Origin: a virus | Strand: one strand, 5' to 3' | DNA: 22,057 bases | IMG/VR virus record: IMGVR_UViG_3300020109_000146 | Location: 1-22,057 of that record | Part shown: positions 7,801 to 16,059 of the stretch, one piece after another | How the letters are laid out: each line of letters starts with the position of its first letter | Position numbering within the stretch: the stretch's first letter is position 1 | Position numbers and translations under genes: made by a program | Notes under the pieces: model-generated | What the model was told of the DNA's origin: nothing | The model's input: only the letters and a program-made list of their open reading frames with translations | Databases searched by the model: none

Positions 7801-8868
7801 CAGTTCTTCCAGTTCGGTTTGATGAGCATCACCCCACCGTTGGGTTTCCTTTTCAACTGCCTTGACGTGTTCCTTTTCAATCTCCTTGGCTTTTACTTCG
7901 GTTGCCTTAAGACCTTCCTGTACCGCCTCCTCCTTCGTAGCACCCGCTTTAAGGGCCTTCTGAGCGGCCCTACGGCCCACAGCCATAAATACTAGGCCAT
8001 CAGCCACAGCGCCGAATACAGAGCCTTCTAGGGTGCCCTTAAGCTTGGCTTCGAAGACGTTATCATCTTCCTCAGAAGCAAGGGCAAGAAGGAATGAATC
8101 CTTAAAGGCACTATCCTCGGGAATCATGTCCTTAACCATCCGAGAGAAGTTTCCGTCCTCTTTTGTGGTTAACATGAAGTCAGCCACAGCACCAGGCACA
8201 ACACCAGATGCAATAGCACCCTTGAGTCCCTTTCCTTTGGTACCAAGACCAACAAGACCCTTTGGTAAGTATTTGGCTGCCTGACGGGTAATAACAATCA
8301 GGTTAGCCAGCTTAGCAGCAGTCTGTCCGACTTGAGTTTTGGGTTTCTGGAGACCAAAGGAATAAGCAGCCGCCGTATAACGATCACTAAATGGATCCTC
8401 GGTTGGCTTTACTTTACCACCGGTAAGGTTAATGGCCCCAGCCTTCAGGATGTCCCCCGTCATGTCTAGGGTATTAAGCGTGCCCTCAATGGCACCAACC
8501 CCAACATCAGCAGCAACTCGAATAGCTTCTGCGCCAAACCCAGTGTCTTTCTGTATCTGAGTATTAGCGCGTTGAAAGGTAGCCTGATCTTGTTCTTTTT
8601 TCTGACGGTATGCCTCTTGGGTTTGGGTTCCAAGAACAGCATCAATAGTACCAGTAATGGCCTCACCGGCATCAAAGCCGCCAATAGCCTGTTGAATACC
8701 AGCCAATGGATTCACAGTAGCTGGGCCCGTCTGTCCCTCTCTCTGTGCTTTTTTCTTGGCTTCTTCTTGTTGAACTTCTTGAAACTTTTCTTGTTCCTTG
8801 TCGTACTGATTACTTGTGTAATACGGATCAGTTTGACCAGGACCAACTGGACCTGTAAGTTGAGACAT
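4900..8868 (-). CDS. gp16: giant internal virion / ejection protein, T7 gp16-like
   Basis: A 1322-residue protein, very close to T7 gp16 (1318 residues) and in the same position, between gp15 and the fiber. I chose ATG 8868 because GGGGA lies 6 bases upstream; the frame stays open to 8901. T7 gp16 enters the host envelope during infection and helps form the DNA conduit. Visible parts: a Gln/Glu/Lys-rich N-terminal 50 residues, a long charged helical zone (about 290-420), an MLSGPITHLRNLFGN segment near residue 700 typical of these large internal proteins, and a hydrophobic stretch around residue 970 (ALLVGTMLMLGL). Unlike T7 gp16, no transglycosylase motif is visible at the N-terminus; that domain is found instead on the upstream gp15-like protein. 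Confidence 0.85.
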   Translation of the reverse strand: MSQLTGPVGPGQTDPYYTSNQYDKEQEKFQEVQQEEAKKKAQREGQTGPATVNPLAGIQQAIGGFDAGEAITGTIDAVLGTQTQEAYRQKKEQDQATFQRANTQIQKDTGFGAEAIRVAADVGVGAIEGTLNTLDMTGDILKAGAINLTGGKVKPTEDPFSDRYTAAAYSFGLQKPKTQVGQTAAKLANLIVITRQAAKYLPKGLVGLGTKGKGLKGAIASGVVPGAVADFMLTTKEDGNFSRMVKDMIPEDSAFKDSFLLALASEEDDNVFEAKLKGTLEGSVFGAVADGLVFMAVGRRAAQKALKAGATKEEAVQEGLKATEVKAKEIEKEHVKAVEKETQRWGDAHQTELEELTDLEVQYGQQLDAMRAAGVSETDPKYVALSQTKDIVTRNIEELDEAISRGYYPDDARDYVAQEAAAVVKEGDPTKAIAQQHASFNQAGAKAVNFDVPLGTVRGATHMMTDAQFRISSIKGDAEELIRNISKRADLQQAAAAARTSVNAVVKSAAEELQNFRAAIDGETTNEKLVDMMKQAELIDPENITGKVLSKKGILVTKALVRDTALQINEIATNAAALREAGEFDGNMFDRVVDRLVTLLDLHKYTAQKTGSTLNIFKFNAEVYDDAAEAADNELTRGQIREWALKVKQLQRSNDPSAQDEVDRLVRAMVLAGGDPSKTVRFGAVAVRQGAKALTTSMYQSMLSGPITHLRNLFGNTYSLIERPFSTYLRGSITNDKALRDSAVAGIHGMFNGINDAWQTALITLKTGDSVNFSQKFVVEDFETRAILEQMNLAARTDGEKVAAGMLYNTYKVLNNPWLSWPSRALMASDDFFKGMSARYRMHSKAMYEAMAHSADEADVDTLFNKYIEGFSKGIDPQTGRILDKDLLDYAERVTFQNDPGSFMNSIANMVDQMPMGLGRLFIPFVRTPANLIGYGLEHMPVVSRAMRQFNETYQAALKNGDDLLVAEMEGREATGALLVGTMLMLGLTTEVTGNLPHDPNERKAWRSEGRPAMSIKVGDKWVSYASFEPINSMLSIVADAMRLVKIGGADAASNVMRQLQYSIMAAYTEKSFLAGISTLGEMLNPKALSDPSGMAFVLNSANTILPYSGVRRAFANSLDPYLKETRGELDRMLVAAAPGFGRDLATVTSPITGKKSYSTGGGIFNAVSPIRVYDVEKDYVVQQLTKIGYPINTILKTGTDSVQLEPEHRERLAQILAESGLRNKLEKVMKSPEWQAMAKAYAGRPINTETIIGDEEVAAPHVKAIGKIVNQFKKPALRKLYEESGSYRLLVAQSRDRDIRALQGEFGPNPELEELTEFGGL

Positions 8869-8874
8869 AGTGAT

Positions 8875-8886
8875 TCCCCGCAGGGA
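8875..8886 (-). promoter_or_regulatory. hairpin covering the gp16 ribosome-binding site
   Basis: On the minus strand, TCCC-TGCG-GGGA forms a 4-bp stem closed by a C(UGCG)G loop, a member of the stable UNCG tetraloop class. Its 3' arm is part of the GGGGA Shine-Dalgarno sequence of the gp16-like gene, 6 bases before ATG 8868. The pairing is seen directly; translational control is inferred. Confidence 0.55.
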
Positions 8887-8910
8887 CAAAAGGTTTACCA
8901 ACGGGAAACG

Positions 8911-8930
8911 GGGGTAAGCGCACCTACCCC
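8911..8930 (-). other. stable intergenic hairpin between gp15 and gp16
   Basis: On the minus strand, GGGGTAGG and CTTACCCC pair over 8 bp (one G-U) around a TGCG loop. No T-run follows, so it is not a normal terminator. It may be an RNA-processing or message-stabilising element. It lies 12 bases after the gp15 stop in a 73-base gap, unusually long for this packed block. Confidence 0.6.
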
Positions 8931-8941
8931 TATCTGTCTAC

Positions 8942-11530
8942 TTAAAGACCTCCCGCTCGCTTCAGCTGAGCATATGCCCGCCGAGCTTCATTCATATACT
9001 GAAGGTAACGCCTATCATTATAGGCACCCCAGGCAGATAGACCACTTCCCTTAAGGATGTCAGCCATCACCCGAGCATTGGTTTCTGGATCTTTTAGATC
9101 GTTGTCTGATTTAAGACCATACTTAGCCCTACGACTAGGACCAAGATCATCAATCATATTGATTTGCCACAGGCCATAGGAGTTATCACCCGTGGATCGG
9201 TTATCATTGCGAACACCAGCATTACCAGAAGATTCCGCCATTCCAATAGCAGCCATCAAGATAGCACGCTCAGGAGGCAGACCCTGTTGAAGACCAAGTT
9301 TCAAATAATCCGTCATGGTAACTTGTACTCCAGGCTGCAAACCGCCCGTAGCTGGAACACCTGTTTCTTGCATCCGAATGGCCCGTTGTTCTGCTTGAGC
9401 AATACGCTGAAGCTGAAGCATTTGGGTCATGTAATCTGGAGCAGTGGCAAGACGCTGAACAGCACGAGGGGCAAGACGCTGAAGACGCATCATTTCCTGG
9501 GCTTGGGGGCTGTTTTCAATAACAGCAGAGTCCAGGCCGTGGTGTTGGGCTTGATGGGTAAGCGCACCAACAATACCTAATGGATTGGTAGCCGCAAGGG
9601 TTTGCATCCGTGCGGTAGGAGGCTGTCCATTCTGAAAGCGTTGGATGTTATCCTCTACTTCAGGCTTGGGTAGGGCAGAGTTACCAGACCGTAGGTTCCG
9701 CAGTTGAATGGTTCGTGGATCAAATCCACCAACATCAGGCACATACCCACGCAACGTGCTCTTGATTTTATCAGGAGTGATGGCAGGGTTCCTGCTGATT
9801 TGACGAGTCTTCCAAGACTTGGTTTCTTTGTCATATTGGAAGTAACGACCAATAGCACGCGGAAGCTGGTTTTCAATCAACTGGTTAATGTCTTCATCAT
9901 TAAGCTGATTTCCTTTACGCCGTTCTGCATCATAGACCTTATAAATACTATCAGCCAGATCGTTAATGGTCTGATTGACGTGTTGGGTATGCTGAAGAGG
10001 CTGGCCAAAGGGGTTCAGGCTAATGGCACCTTCGTTTTTAAGCTTGGAAGTAACAGCTTCCTTAAACGAAGAACCAAACTGCTTCATGAAGTCCCCACGA
10101 TCCGAAGAGGTGGAGTACTGCTTAAGCTCTTCCGCCATATTAGCGGTGAGTCGTCCAGCCTGGAAGTCTCGTTGAATCTGTTCTGCGCTGGGACGTTTAC
10201 CCTGATCAATACCAGCACGGTACTGACGATAAAGGGTATAGTCAACGTTAGCAGGTTCAGCAAGAAGAGAAGCCCTTGATTGAAGAGCAGATGTACTACC
10301 CTTATCGGCAAGGATACCAAGCGTTTGGATGGTTTGTTGGCGAAGTGCCTTGAGTTGTTGCGGAGGAAGGTTAACGTCCTGCCGTGCCTTTTCAAGAAGC
10401 ATTACCGCCTGTTCTGCCTGCTTATTAAGCTGGGCTTCCTGGCGTTGTTGAAGGGCAACAGCTCGATCAGAGATAGCATCAGCCGCTTGGTTAAACTCCT
10501 TGGCATAGGCCAGGCCAAGCTTAATGCTGTTTGGTTGATCTTTGATCTTAGGAACGTTAGACAGCCTTAGCAGCAGCTGATCAGCCAAATCTTTGGGCAG
10601 ACTCTTAATGGATTCAAGAGCCAGCTCCACGGCACGATCAGAGGCCGCACCACGGCTCAAACCACCATCAGTTTGATACAGTTCCACAAGATACTGGAAG
10701 TCCGTAGACATGGTTTCCGTGGTACCCTGGGGGTTGCTGAAGCTGGAGTTAACCTGACTATCCAGATCAGAAATCGCCGTCTCCCTACGCTTCCTGGTTT
10801 GTTCGGAAAGATGATTGGAAGCAACTTGACCTTTAACGGCTTGAAGCGTTGGGGCTAGGTGTTCAACCAACACGAGAGGGTTAATGGCTGCCAACCTGTT
10901 TTGCTTTACAAATTCCTGCTGGGCAACATTCATTACGGCTGCCAGTTCCGTCTGACCCATAGCCTGCCCAGGAGCAATCACACGACCATCAGGAAGGGGA
11001 ATGATTGGATCAGTACGATCCATAAACTCAATAAAAAATGCCTGAGCATTGCTGGCTGCCTGTTTAGCAGTACCTACTGCCTGACCGTAAGCCCTCCACC
11101 CACTGATTGCTTTGCTGCGTGTGCGGAACTCAGTAGCAATACCAAGCTGTCCATCATTTTCGAGGAAGTTGGCAGTCTGGGTATCAGCATCAGCAGCACG
11201 ACGAAGGATGTCGGTTTCCTTCTGATAACTATCTACAATCTCAGTAGGAAGTTCCGCAGTTCCATTAAGAACCTCAGAAAGACCAAGATTGTATTCTTGT
11301 TCGTTTTTCTTCTGTTGGGTATCTTGAAGGAACTTACCAAGCGTCGAACTAAAACCAGCAAGGGTCTCAAGGTCAGATGCTTGATTGCGAGCAAACTGTT
11401 GCCCAATACGTTCTAGTTGATTGGTTACCTGTTCACCCTGACTTAAGATTTGACGAGAGGCATCAAATACCTGTTCGGTCTTAAAACCACGCGGTCCCTG
11501 GTAACCAGTAAGTTGTACTCGTTGTGCCAT
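8942..11530 (-). CDS. gp15: internal virion protein, T7 gp15-like, with C-terminal transglycosylase domain
   Basis: An 862-residue protein in the gp15 position (T7 gp15 is 747 residues), starting 6 bases after the gp14 stop. The first ~700 residues are largely helical and rich in Gln, Ala and Leu, as expected for a stacked ejection-core protein; cues include a KQRQEAQLNKQAEQ-like helix near residue 360. The last ~113 residues (750-862, DNA 8942-9283) look like a lytic transglycosylase/lysozyme-like domain: catalytic-type Glu766 in GMAESSG, the GLWQINM motif near 786, and a WGAYNDRRY segment near 835. In T7 this peptidoglycan-cutting activity sits at the N-terminus of gp16. Here it appears fused to gp15, where it could open the cell wall during DNA entry. 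The fold call is by motif only. Confidence 0.85.
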   Translation of the reverse strand: MAQRVQLTGYQGPRGFKTEQVFDASRQILSQGEQVTNQLERIGQQFARNQASDLETLAGFSSTLGKFLQDTQQKKNEQEYNLGLSEVLNGTAELPTEIVDSYQKETDILRRAADADTQTANFLENDGQLGIATEFRTRSKAISGWRAYGQAVGTAKQAASNAQAFFIEFMDRTDPIIPLPDGRVIAPGQAMGQTELAAVMNVAQQEFVKQNRLAAINPLVLVEHLAPTLQAVKGQVASNHLSEQTRKRRETAISDLDSQVNSSFSNPQGTTETMSTDFQYLVELYQTDGGLSRGAASDRAVELALESIKSLPKDLADQLLLRLSNVPKIKDQPNSIKLGLAYAKEFNQAADAISDRAVALQQRQEAQLNKQAEQAVMLLEKARQDVNLPPQQLKALRQQTIQTLGILADKGSTSALQSRASLLAEPANVDYTLYRQYRAGIDQGKRPSAEQIQRDFQAGRLTANMAEELKQYSTSSDRGDFMKQFGSSFKEAVTSKLKNEGAISLNPFGQPLQHTQHVNQTINDLADSIYKVYDAERRKGNQLNDEDINQLIENQLPRAIGRYFQYDKETKSWKTRQISRNPAITPDKIKSTLRGYVPDVGGFDPRTIQLRNLRSGNSALPKPEVEDNIQRFQNGQPPTARMQTLAATNPLGIVGALTHQAQHHGLDSAVIENSPQAQEMMRLQRLAPRAVQRLATAPDYMTQMLQLQRIAQAEQRAIRMQETGVPATGGLQPGVQVTMTDYLKLGLQQGLPPERAILMAAIGMAESSGNAGVRNDNRSTGDNSYGLWQINMIDDLGPSRRAKYGLKSDNDLKDPETNARVMADILKGSGLSAWGAYNDRRYLQYMNEARRAYAQLKRAGGL

Positions 11531-11536
11531 TTTATT

Positions 11537-12259
11537 TTAGAAAGCGGGACCGTAATAAGGCATTCTTGTACTAGCAGAAACGCTTCCTGGAATACCACGT
11601 TTTGCAGATTCACGACTTACGCCAACAGAAGCCGAATCGCTAAAACCAGATGGAGCTTTAAGGCCTTGATACATACTAAAGCCGCTAAGCGCAGCCTGAC
11701 CAATGCCTAGAACAGCCCCGGTAGCACTAGGACCAGGACCAATTATTGGAGCCATAGGTTGCGCCATACGACCCGCAGCTGCCTGTGCATTAGCTGAACG
11801 TGCATCTGCTTCAATGTCAAGACCAGCCAAGGTATAGGCTTCACGGGCATAACCAAGGTTGGTACCCAGATTGGCTAGATCCTTGCCGTATTCCCGCTCA
11901 GCATCACTGGCAAGTAGGGCAATGGATTTACCAGTCCTACCGGAAGAAAGTACTTGCCCTTGTGCCTTGAGCTTATCAATCATAAGCTGTTGAGCATCTT
12001 GAGCAGCCTTAGCATAATCCGTTTGAAGCTTACGCTGTTCGGCAATGTAAGCACGGTTAGCTGCTGCCTCGTTGGCCTTAATCTGTTCCTGGTAAGCACG
12101 TTGCGATTCCTGATACGCTTGTACCTGATACTGATACTGCGTTTGAGCAACCTGTTGTTCGTACTGATACTGTGCTTGTTGTTGTTGGTAACCTGCAATG
12201 GATTGCAAACTACCCATGACAGCAGTTGCTGCCCCAATAACAATCGCTGGATTACACAT
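11537..12259 (-). CDS. gp14: internal virion protein, T7 gp14-like
   Basis: A 240-residue protein in the T7 gene 14 position (T7 gp14 is 196 residues). It begins with a short hydrophobic, alanine-rich segment (residues 4-23). A very Gln/Tyr-rich helical region follows (25-60, repeated YQYQ-type units), then a charged coiled stretch (60-130) and a Gly/Pro/Ala-rich end. T7 gp14 is ejected first and inserts in the outer membrane, and the hydrophobic start plus amphipathic helices fit that. The start overlaps the end of the gp13-like gene by 8 bases, implying coupled translation. Sequence identity to T7 is weak by eye, so the call relies on order, size and composition. Confidence 0.82.
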   Translation of the reverse strand: MCNPAIVIGAATAVMGSLQSIAGYQQQQAQYQYEQQVAQTQYQYQVQAYQESQRAYQEQIKANEAAANRAYIAEQRKLQTDYAKAAQDAQQLMIDKLKAQGQVLSSGRTGKSIALLASDAEREYGKDLANLGTNLGYAREAYTLAGLDIEADARSANAQAAAGRMAQPMAPIIGPGPSATGAVLGIGQAALSGFSMYQGLKAPSGFSDSASVGVSRESAKRGIPGSVSASTRMPYYGPAF

Positions 12260-12707
12260 GATTTGTTAATTTAGCAAATTCAACATAAGTTAGTTTCTGT
12301 GGTCCGACAGTCACATAACCAAGTTTCTTAAACCCAAGAAGGTGAAGAAGCTTCATGTGCATTCGGTTTCGAGGATCAGCTATGTTATGAAGCACAGCAT
12401 AGGAGGTTTGTTGATCGACCCATTTTTTAGCCTCCTTAAAAAAGAGTTTTGGATACGGACGGACATGATCTGTTGTTAACATCCAAATCGCTCCGCTTTG
12501 GGCATCGGTTCTGGATACCCCCGCCATCCCACACAGCTTATCCTTAATCAAAAAACTGATTGGATTGTCAAGCTGAGAAAAGGACTCGGGTAGAACCTTT
12601 AATGGATTGTGGCCCCACCCGAGGATTTCATTAAGATCATCCGTCTGAAGGTGCTCAGCCAAATAGATAGTATCTTTGATTGTGGCTGGACGGATTTCGT
12701 GGATCAT
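12252..12707 (-). CDS. gp13: GNAT-fold protein, T7 gp13-like
   Basis: A 151-residue protein overlapping the tail tube B stop by 4 bases (ATGA) and the gp14-like start by 8 bases. It has the outline of a GNAT acetyltransferase: an N-terminal IRPAT strand, a central strand pair with MAGVSR and IWMLTTD, a helix with RNRMHMKLL, and LLHLLGFKKLG near residues 120-130. T7 gp13 (138 residues) shares this layout, including the TSDxVR-like and LGF-like regions, and is needed for virion assembly. Whether it acetylates anything is unknown; the usual Q/RxxGxG/A acetyl-CoA loop is not clear here, so a structural role is as likely. Confidence 0.8.
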   Translation of the reverse strand: MIHEIRPATIKDTIYLAEHLQTDDLNEILGWGHNPLKVLPESFSQLDNPISFLIKDKLCGMAGVSRTDAQSGAIWMLTTDHVRPYPKLFFKEAKKWVDQQTSYAVLHNIADPRNRMHMKLLHLLGFKKLGYVTVGPQKLTYVEFAKLTNHV

Positions 12708-15385
12708 ACAGCTTTAATACCTTTGTTGTTGTAAGTCCCTTCCCAGGTCATTGTAACCAAAGCCAGAGGAAAAGGAGCATTGCAGGTAATAGTAAGGTCA
12801 ACGTCTTTACCCTTTGCCATAATAGGAACAATGTTTTCAGCAGTCCTCAGCATTGGAGCTTCGTTAGCTTGGCTTTGGTTTGCTGTAATTTGTGGCAAGG
12901 TAATGTTAAAGGTAGCCCTACCTGGAACATCAAGGGAGGCCTCAAAGGGTCCAGACTCATGGCTATAGAAGCGGACGCGGTGAATAGTAGGAACATTTAT
13001 CTCATCTGCTACTTTATCTTTTTTGACATAGAACCCAGGAAACCGAGCCGTTGAGGTGATTTGATAACCAAGAGCAAACTGCTCAGCCGTCTGGTTTCCG
13101 TCAACCGTCACATAATACTTCTGTCCAGCGGGGGCAGCAGCGTTGTATTGGAGGGCTGGATACTCAACAAAGGAGTTATCGTTTGGACTAATCTTTACCA
13201 CACATGGTTGGGCTGATGCGATGTCAGCACCTTCATCAAAGAATATCTTTGTTTCATCTGTTGCGGACACGTATGTTTTAGCTGGGTTGTAATCAAACAA
13301 GTCCATCCGAAGGTCAACGTACTTATCCTCAAAGAAGATAGCACCGCCAGGGGTCTCTGTCAACAGTTCCATCCGACACAGCACCGGCTGGGTATCACCC
13401 TGAAGTACAAGGAACACCTCATCTTCGTGGAACTCAATCAACAGCACAGGCGCGGGAAAAGTCCACTTAAACCAAGACGCAATAAAACGTTCCTGATCTT
13501 GGGTATAGTACCGGAAAAGGTAAACAGTCTCTGGTTCCTGGATTGAGATAAGTCCAAATACAGAAGCACTCAAAGTGTTGGTAATTAGATTGATTCCATT
13601 GGGAATATAAGAGGGAATTAGCTTGCTAAGTTCCTTCTTAAGTGGATTGGAATCAATGTTGATTGTCAGCTCATTAACCGAAATGGAGGTTTCGTTTTCC
13701 TCCACAACCACAACCGTACTGCCAAGATCCAGAGGTTTAATGTCGGTGGTGTGACTAAAGCTAGAGATCAGGTTAAGTTCAGCTGTAGCAGGAGAGAATG
13801 CTTCAGTTCGAGTCTGAAGGATATACTGGGCGTTATCCGCAAACACCAGCAAACCATTGGATTGTTGAAGAGCATACCGAAATTCAACCCTGGTGGTAGA
13901 ACCAGCAGAGATGTCAATCGGATCGCTATCAATAACCGTAATAACCGTTGAAGGATAGAACGACAAAAACTCACCTGCCTGTGAGCAGACGATGTTCTCA
14001 TCACTCATCAAAATCAAACGGTTCTTGAAGAAGGAAATGCCAGAGATGCGACTCCCAACAAAACTTGGACTGGGAGATGAATCAACATCACCAACCGTTC
14101 TTTGTGACCAATATTCTGTTGCCCACGTACTACCAGAAATAGTAGCAGAGGCTACGGTTGTAATGGTAAAGGTATCGCCTTGGTTATTGGATACCACGTT
14201 GGTGGCCGCATAGCCTTGACCAGCTCGGATAATCTCAATGCCAGTAATTTGCTTTTGAGCATTAACACTACTTACCCGAAGACGTAGGTTCTTACCAGCT
14301 CCACCATAAACAGGAAAGGCTTGTCCTACGTTCCAACGGGCCGCACCCACGGAGGTAACACTGATGGCGGTAGGGATGCCTGTAACCGTCGTAGACAGCA
14401 CGTAGGAGGCCGCAGCTGCCGCGCTAAGTTCACGGAAGGTATAGGTGCCATCTGCCTCACGAATCAACGCATGGGGCATCGTGGTAGCGTTCAGACCAAG
14501 AACCTCACTTGGCTTGATTGTTTCCACCCAACTCCCTGCGCCTTGGTTGCCGCCATTACTGGTTTGGAATTTGACGTAGTAATCATCACCATTGGTATCG
14601 GCATTACCAGCAACCTTAACGATGTAGTTATTGAGGAACTGACTGGGCAGATCCTGAACACCATCTACAATTCCTTTATACGCAACAAGGCCAGTACCGC
14701 TAAGACTACCAGTAGCTTCAAGGCTAAAATCAGCATTATTAGCACGGCGGATGTGGATGTAGTTAGCAACACCAGTAGCAATATAAGCGGGGTTAGCATT
14801 GATGGTGCTAACAAGATTACTAATGATGGTATTGGCGTTGAGGTTAGAGCCAGAGGCGGTAGGTGTATTATAGGTAAACGCAGTACCATCAATCACAACA
14901 CGATAGGTCGTGTCATAAGCAATGGTAGTAAGCGTTACATAACCAAATGGGTTCTGAGCAGCAGAGGTAGTTGCTACGTCCTGAACAATTATCCCACGGT
15001 TCAACACAAAGATATAATCGTTGATCTGAAGAACCTCAAGATTAGAACTCTTCGTGTGGGTGGCGTATGTGGTAGCTGTACCAGAGAGGGCATTGACGGT
15101 TTGTTGAATGCCGCTTTGAGCATCCCACAGCCGTACCGTACCGTTGTTGGTAATTTGAAGAAGAAGCTTCTCGTCTAGTCCTTTACAAATAAAGAACCAA
15201 CTGCCACCAGACAGTGAATTTTCAATACGACGAACAAACTGTGCGCCTGGCCGTTTAAGAAGACCAAACGTTGGATCAGGGTAATAGTTATCACACTCCC
15301 TCAGTTGACCTGGAAGCATGAGAGAGTCCGGCTGTTGCGATACCCCACCAACCAGGCCAATAGTTCTTTGTGAGATAGCAGCCAT
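12704..15385 (-). CDS. gp12: tail tubular protein B (nozzle), T7 gp12-like
   Basis: An 893-residue protein (T7 gp12 is 794 residues) that would form the distal nozzle of the short tail. The N-terminus carries the characteristic GGVSQQPDSLMLPGQLRE segment (residues 13-30), then CDNYYPDPTFGLLKRPG, a hallmark of this family. The rest is beta-rich with many Thr/Ser/Val strands. A GSRISGISFFKNRLILMSDE region lies near residues 447-466, where the nozzle proteins have a typical RxxFFxNRL motif. It starts 3 bases after the tube A stop and shares ATGA with the next gene. The extra ~100 residues may be surface insertions that dock fibers. Confidence 0.92.
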   Translation of the reverse strand: MAAISQRTIGLVGGVSQQPDSLMLPGQLRECDNYYPDPTFGLLKRPGAQFVRRIENSLSGGSWFFICKGLDEKLLLQITNNGTVRLWDAQSGIQQTVNALSGTATTYATHTKSSNLEVLQINDYIFVLNRGIIVQDVATTSAAQNPFGYVTLTTIAYDTTYRVVIDGTAFTYNTPTASGSNLNANTIISNLVSTINANPAYIATGVANYIHIRRANNADFSLEATGSLSGTGLVAYKGIVDGVQDLPSQFLNNYIVKVAGNADTNGDDYYVKFQTSNGGNQGAGSWVETIKPSEVLGLNATTMPHALIREADGTYTFRELSAAAAASYVLSTTVTGIPTAISVTSVGAARWNVGQAFPVYGGAGKNLRLRVSSVNAQKQITGIEIIRAGQGYAATNVVSNNQGDTFTITTVASATISGSTWATEYWSQRTVGDVDSSPSPSFVGSRISGISFFKNRLILMSDENIVCSQAGEFLSFYPSTVITVIDSDPIDISAGSTTRVEFRYALQQSNGLLVFADNAQYILQTRTEAFSPATAELNLISSFSHTTDIKPLDLGSTVVVVEENETSISVNELTINIDSNPLKKELSKLIPSYIPNGINLITNTLSASVFGLISIQEPETVYLFRYYTQDQERFIASWFKWTFPAPVLLIEFHEDEVFLVLQGDTQPVLCRMELLTETPGGAIFFEDKYVDLRMDLFDYNPAKTYVSATDETKIFFDEGADIASAQPCVVKISPNDNSFVEYPALQYNAAAPAGQKYYVTVDGNQTAEQFALGYQITSTARFPGFYVKKDKVADEINVPTIHRVRFYSHESGPFEASLDVPGRATFNITLPQITANQSQANEAPMLRTAENIVPIMAKGKDVDLTITCNAPFPLALVTMTWEGTYNNKGIKAV

Positions 15386-15388
15386 GAT

Positions 15389-15988
15389 TTATCGGGCAAT
15401 AGCGCGGAAAGGAGTGTAACTAATGTAAAAGTTTTGACCAGTTTCCTGACCAAAGATGTTTACGTCAGAGCTGCTTGTATCATAAGCAAGGCAGTTGGCG
15501 CGGAGGAGGGCTTCGTCCTGGGCGTTAAAGGTTACCATTTCCTGGGAACCCAACACACGTCCAGCAAAGACTCGGGTGGATCGTTGGGTGATGTAGTCTT
15601 GGAAGACTTGAGGTAGATCCTCAAAATCAAACTTCCAAACAACATCGCATTTAATCGTTGATCCGGCAGTAAACGTATAGGTATGGTTTACCTTGTCGTA
15701 AAGTTTGCCATCACGCAATACGGTCTGGTATTTCTGATTGTTGGCATACTTGTTATCCGAAAGTTGAAGCACATTAACAGGAACAAAGATGTTACCGTTA
15801 TTGTCTGCGGTAAAGGGATAAGCAACCTCAGTGTTGAAGTGCCATCCTTCTCCTTGTACTTCTCTATCGACAGCATCTAAAATGTCTACTGCAATAGCAA
15901 TTTCGGGGTTAGCGACATCTAGGCTTACCACCGGGGCCTGCCCGATGCCACTAAGCATCTGATTGATAGCTTGGAGTTGGATTGTCAT
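15389..15988 (-). CDS. gp11: tail tubular protein A (adaptor), T7 gp11-like
   Basis: A 199-residue protein, nearly the size of T7 gp11 (196). The N-terminal helix AINQMLSGIGQAPV and the GEGWHFNTE motif near residue 47 match the family (T7 has NDILASIGEPPV and SRGWTFN). The C-terminal helical part contains QDYITQRSTRVFAGR and ends with a DEALLRANCLAYD helix. It forms the ring connecting the portal to the nozzle and holding fibers. It is the first gene after the capsid terminator (hairpin 16013-16039). No good Shine-Dalgarno sequence precedes ATG 15988. Confidence 0.92.
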   Translation of the reverse strand: MTIQLQAINQMLSGIGQAPVVSLDVANPEIAIAVDILDAVDREVQGEGWHFNTEVAYPFTADNNGNIFVPVNVLQLSDNKYANNQKYQTVLRDGKLYDKVNHTYTFTAGSTIKCDVVWKFDFEDLPQVFQDYITQRSTRVFAGRVLGSQEMVTFNAQDEALLRANCLAYDTSSSDVNIFGQETGQNFYISYTPFRAIAR

Positions 15989-16002
15989 TATCGGACAGGA
16001 AT

Positions 16003-16039
16003 TAAAAGAAAAGGGGCTAACCTTTAATAAGCTAACCCC
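16003..16039 (-). terminator. rho-independent terminator after the capsid gene
   Basis: On the minus strand, GGGGTTAGC pairs with GTTAGCCCC (9 bp with two G-U pairs) around a 9-base loop, followed by TTTTCTTTT. It lies 20 bases after the capsid stop, the same place as T7 terminator T-phi after gene 10. It would leave capsid message more abundant than the downstream tail genes. Confidence 0.9.
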
Positions 16040-16059
16040 TTATTAAAGCCTAAATTAAA

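Noticed and set aside
6802-7995. 397-codon open frame on the plus strand inside the gp16-like gene
   Set aside because: It lies fully antisense to a well-supported gene, has no family resemblance and an odd Ile/Ser/Asn/Thr/Cys-rich composition, and no promoter or ribosome-binding signal; long antisense frames arise from codon bias.
8911-8930. Intrinsic terminator between gp15 and gp16
   Set aside because: The hairpin is strong but is followed by CGTTTCCCG and not by a T-run.
14321-15178. 285-codon open frame on the plus strand inside tail tube B
   Set aside because: It is antisense to the beta-rich nozzle gene; the composition reflects complement of Thr/Val/Asn codons and shows no recognisable domain.
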